6,062 bases of DNA from the NCBI GenBank assembly GCA_005882415.1, contig VBAE01000031.1, positions 1 through 6,062 on the forward strand. Reading direction: 5' to 3'. The DNA is from Alphaproteobacteria bacterium (lineage in GTDB: Bacteria > Pseudomonadota > Alphaproteobacteria > Sphingomonadales > Sphingomonadaceae). The translations under genes were made by a program, and so were the position numbers. The notes beneath the pieces are model-generated. The model was not told where the DNA came from, searched no databases, and saw nothing but the letters and a program-made list of their open reading frames with translations. Shown here piece by piece: positions 4,811 through 6,062 of the stretch; within the stretch, counting starts at the first letter, position 1, and the number at the start of each line of letters is the position of its first letter.

Positions 4811-5593
4811 TCAGACCTCGAACTGCTCCATCGTGATCCGCTCGTCCAAAGCGTGCTCGGGATCGAAGAGCAGGGTCAGGGTCTGGGTGCGGTCGACCAG
4901 GACTTCGACCGTGCAGACGTCGCGCACCTCGTACTGATCGGCGACGGCGGAGACCGGGCGCTTGGTGGCGTCGAGGACGCGGACCAGGATTTTGAGCTCG
5001 TCGGGGATCAAAGCCCCGCGCCAGCGGCGGGGGCGGAAGGGGCTGATCGGGGTCAGAGCGACGAGGTTCGAGCCCAAGGGCAGGATCGGGCCCTGGGCGG
5101 AGAGGTTGTAGGCGGTGGAGCCCGCCGGCGTCGCGACCAGGACGCCGTCGCAGACAAGCTCGGGGAGCACCACCCTCCCGTTTACCGACACTTCGAGCCA
5201 GGCGGTCTGCCGCGTTTCGCGCAGGAGCGACACTTCGTTGATCGCGTGGTGGACGAAGCGTTCGCCCGACACCGTTTCGGCGACCATTTTGAGCGGCGCG
5301 ACCGAGAAGGCGCGGGCGCCGCGGATGCGGTCGTTGAGGCCATCGAGGCGCCACTCGTTCATCAGGAAGCCGACCGTGCCGCGGTTCATCCCGAACACCG
5401 GGCAGATGCGCTCGCGGCTCAGCATCTCGTGGAGGGTCTGAAGGAGGAAGCCGTCGCCGCCGAGGGCGATCACCTGCTCGGCCTCGTCGAGCGGGACGAA
5501 ATCGTAGCGCTCGAGGAGCATCGCCTCGGCGGCCTGCGCGGCCTCGGTCGGCGAGGCGAGGAGGGCCGTCGGTGTATCGGCGATCGCGTTCAT
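4811..5593 (-). CDS. nadK: NAD kinase
   Basis: NAD kinase phosphorylates NAD+ to NADP+ with ATP or polyphosphate, the only route to NADP(H) in most bacteria, in the cytoplasm. The 260-residue length is normal for the short alphaproteobacterial form. Diagnostic motifs are GGDG at 45-48 (ALGGDGFLL, phosphate donor and catalytic Asp), GMNRGTVGFLMNE at 68-80, NE at 119-120, and DGVLVATPAGSTAY at 149-162, followed by TPISP at 181-185. The ATG at 5593 is the first in frame and gives the family's usual short lead into LLASPTEAAQ; no strong Shine-Dalgarno precedes it. The gene diverges from the receiver-like gene at 5701 and converges on tRNA-Asn. A possible promoter lies so close to the ATG that the transcript may be nearly leaderless. 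Confidence 0.95.
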   Translation of the reverse strand: MNAIADTPTALLASPTEAAQAAEAMLLERYDFVPLDEAEQVIALGGDGFLLQTLHEMLSRERICPVFGMNRGTVGFLMNEWRLDGLNDRIRGARAFSVAPLKMVAETVSGERFVHHAINEVSLLRETRQTAWLEVSVNGRVVLPELVCDGVLVATPAGSTAYNLSAQGPILPLGSNLVALTPISPFRPRRWRGALIPDELKILVRVLDATKRPVSAVADQYEVRDVCTVEVLVDRTQTLTLLFDPEHALDERITMEQFEV

Positions 5594-5602
5594 CGCCGCT
5601 AG

Positions 5603-5631
5603 TGCTAGGGCCGCCCCGCGCTTGCCGCAAG
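5603..5631 (-). promoter_or_regulatory. Possible promoter of nadK
   Basis: On the minus strand CTTGCG (5631-5626) and CTAGCA (5608-5603) are 17 bp apart, a moderate match to the alphaproteobacterial housekeeping pattern. The -10 ends only 9 nt before the ATG at 5593, so the transcript would have a leader of about 0-3 nt. That agrees with the missing Shine-Dalgarno but remains tentative. Confidence 0.3.
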
Positions 5632-5634
5632 CGC
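5618..5634. repeat. Perfect short palindrome upstream of nadK
   Basis: GCGCTTG and CAAGCGC form a perfect 7-bp inverted repeat around CCG. It overlaps the proposed -35 of nadK, so it could be an operator; equally it could be a chance GC-rich hairpin. Confidence 0.4.
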
Positions 5635-5690
5635 GGCACTTGTCCCGCGCCGGAGCAGGGCCGGGATTGGCGGCGGGGCGGGGGCGGGCT

Positions 5691-5698
5691 AGGAAAGG
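5691..5698 (+). promoter_or_regulatory. Ribosome binding site deciding a GTG start at 5701
   Basis: AGGAAAGG lies directly upstream of GTG at 5701; AGGA is 6 nt from the start. No in-frame ATG occurs until deep in the open frame, so this site supports the GTG as start. Confidence 0.6.
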
Positions 5699-5700
5699 CC

Positions 5701-6062
5701 GTGGCAGCCGACGATCCTTCCGACCCCCCTCTCAGGGCCCCGACTCATGGCGGCGCCGCGCCTCTGTTCATCCTCTCCTTCCGTCACCGCGACGAGCTTA
5801 CCGCGACCGCGGAAGGCGCCGGCTGGCAGCCGACCGCCGCGCGGCGCGCGCTCAATGCCGAGGCGCGGTTCATCGCCTCCGGAGCCTCGGTGGCGGTGGT
5901 GGACGCACGGGGTTCGCTTTCCGAGGGGCGGGAAGGGGTGCGGGCCTTAGGGGATGCGGTGGAGACCAATGCCGGGGCCCTTCTCGTCCTGCTCTCGCGC
6001 GGCGACGCAGGGGCGCTGGAAGAGATGTTCGCCGCCGGGGCGACCCACTTCCTGGTCAGCCC
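5701..6062 (+). CDS. Receiver-like domain protein, N-terminal part (3' end outside window)
   Basis: An open frame starts with GTG and continues to the window edge, giving 120 residues. After a polar leader, residues 22-120 alternate strands and helices like a response-regulator receiver: PLFILSFRHRDEL, SVAVVDARG with D68 at the usual phospho-acceptor position, ALLVLLSRGD, and GATHFLVS. The acidic pair normally at the end of strand 1 is absent, and the lysine after the last strand (usually KP) is replaced by serine, so phosphorylation by the usual chemistry is doubtful. I recall similar N-termini on sphingomonad GGDEF/EAL (cyclic di-GMP) proteins next to nadK; the output domain lies beyond the window, so this remains an inference. 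It diverges from nadK with a 107-bp spacer rich in G-runs. Confidence 0.7.
   Translation, partial: MAADDPSDPPLRAPTHGGAAPLFILSFRHRDELTATAEGAGWQPTAARRALNAEARFIASGASVAVVDARGSLSEGREGVRALGDAVETNAGALLVLLSRGDAGALEEMFAAGATHFLVS

Noticed and set aside
4731..5639. 302-codon minus-strand frame overlapping nadK in another frame
   Set aside because: Arg/Pro-rich shadow frame of nadK that also reads through the tRNA; no plausible protein.

Overview
The window looks like chromosome from a high-GC alphaproteobacterium, most likely a sphingomonad. The reasons are the protein lineages (SecA with an alphaproteobacterial C-terminal tail, the NAD kinase, a receiver-like protein divergent from it), the GC-rich codon use, the GGAAC/GTT (EcfG-type) promoter elements, and an intergenic repeat with arms around the core CTTGA/TCAAG. 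Family names come from memory of the families; no database search was run.

Layout. (1) Bases 1-1693, plus strand: the C-terminal 563 residues of SecA, whose 5' end lies outside the window, closed by a strong terminator at 1712-1748. (2) Bases 1756-1976: two near-identical 94-96 bp inverted-repeat elements in tandem, between the converging 3' ends of secA and a hemerythrin gene. (3) Bases 1984-2546, minus strand: a hemerythrin (HHE) gene. Its natural start and ribosome binding site appear to be at 2546, but a one-base shift plus an in-frame TGA separate its first 19 codons from the intact iron-binding domain (ORF 1984-2436). (4) Bases 2547-2750: a divergent promoter region holding a palindromic GGAAC-N18-GTTCC, readable as an EcfG-type stress promoter in both directions. 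(5) Bases 2751-3920, plus: a zinc-dependent, NAD-type alcohol/formaldehyde dehydrogenase. (6) Bases 3931-4026: a third copy of the repeat. (7) Bases 4060-4623, plus: a small membrane protein of unknown function. (8) Bases 4698-4772, plus: tRNA-Asn(GUU) with its own sigma-70-type promoter. (9) Bases 4811-5593, minus: NAD kinase. (10) Bases 5701-6062, plus: the start of a gene with a degenerate receiver-like domain that begins with GTG and runs off the window.

How the parts fit. SecA, tRNA-Asn and NadK are housekeeping genes. Hemerythrin, dehydrogenase and the small membrane protein look like an accessory stress module inserted between them, with repeat copies at its edge and inside it. Shared control of the two divergent genes by the general stress sigma factor is an inference from promoter-like sequence.

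Points that most deserve a second look: an apparent in-frame loss of about 24 residues from SecA (helicase motif IV at the start of the second nucleotide-binding domain) at about base 358; the frameshifted hemerythrin 5' end; the symmetric double promoter; and the repeat family, in which all six arms keep perfect 8-bp hairpins through compensatory changes and each copy can fold as a cloverleaf. I found no clear evidence of a wholly new multi-gene system.
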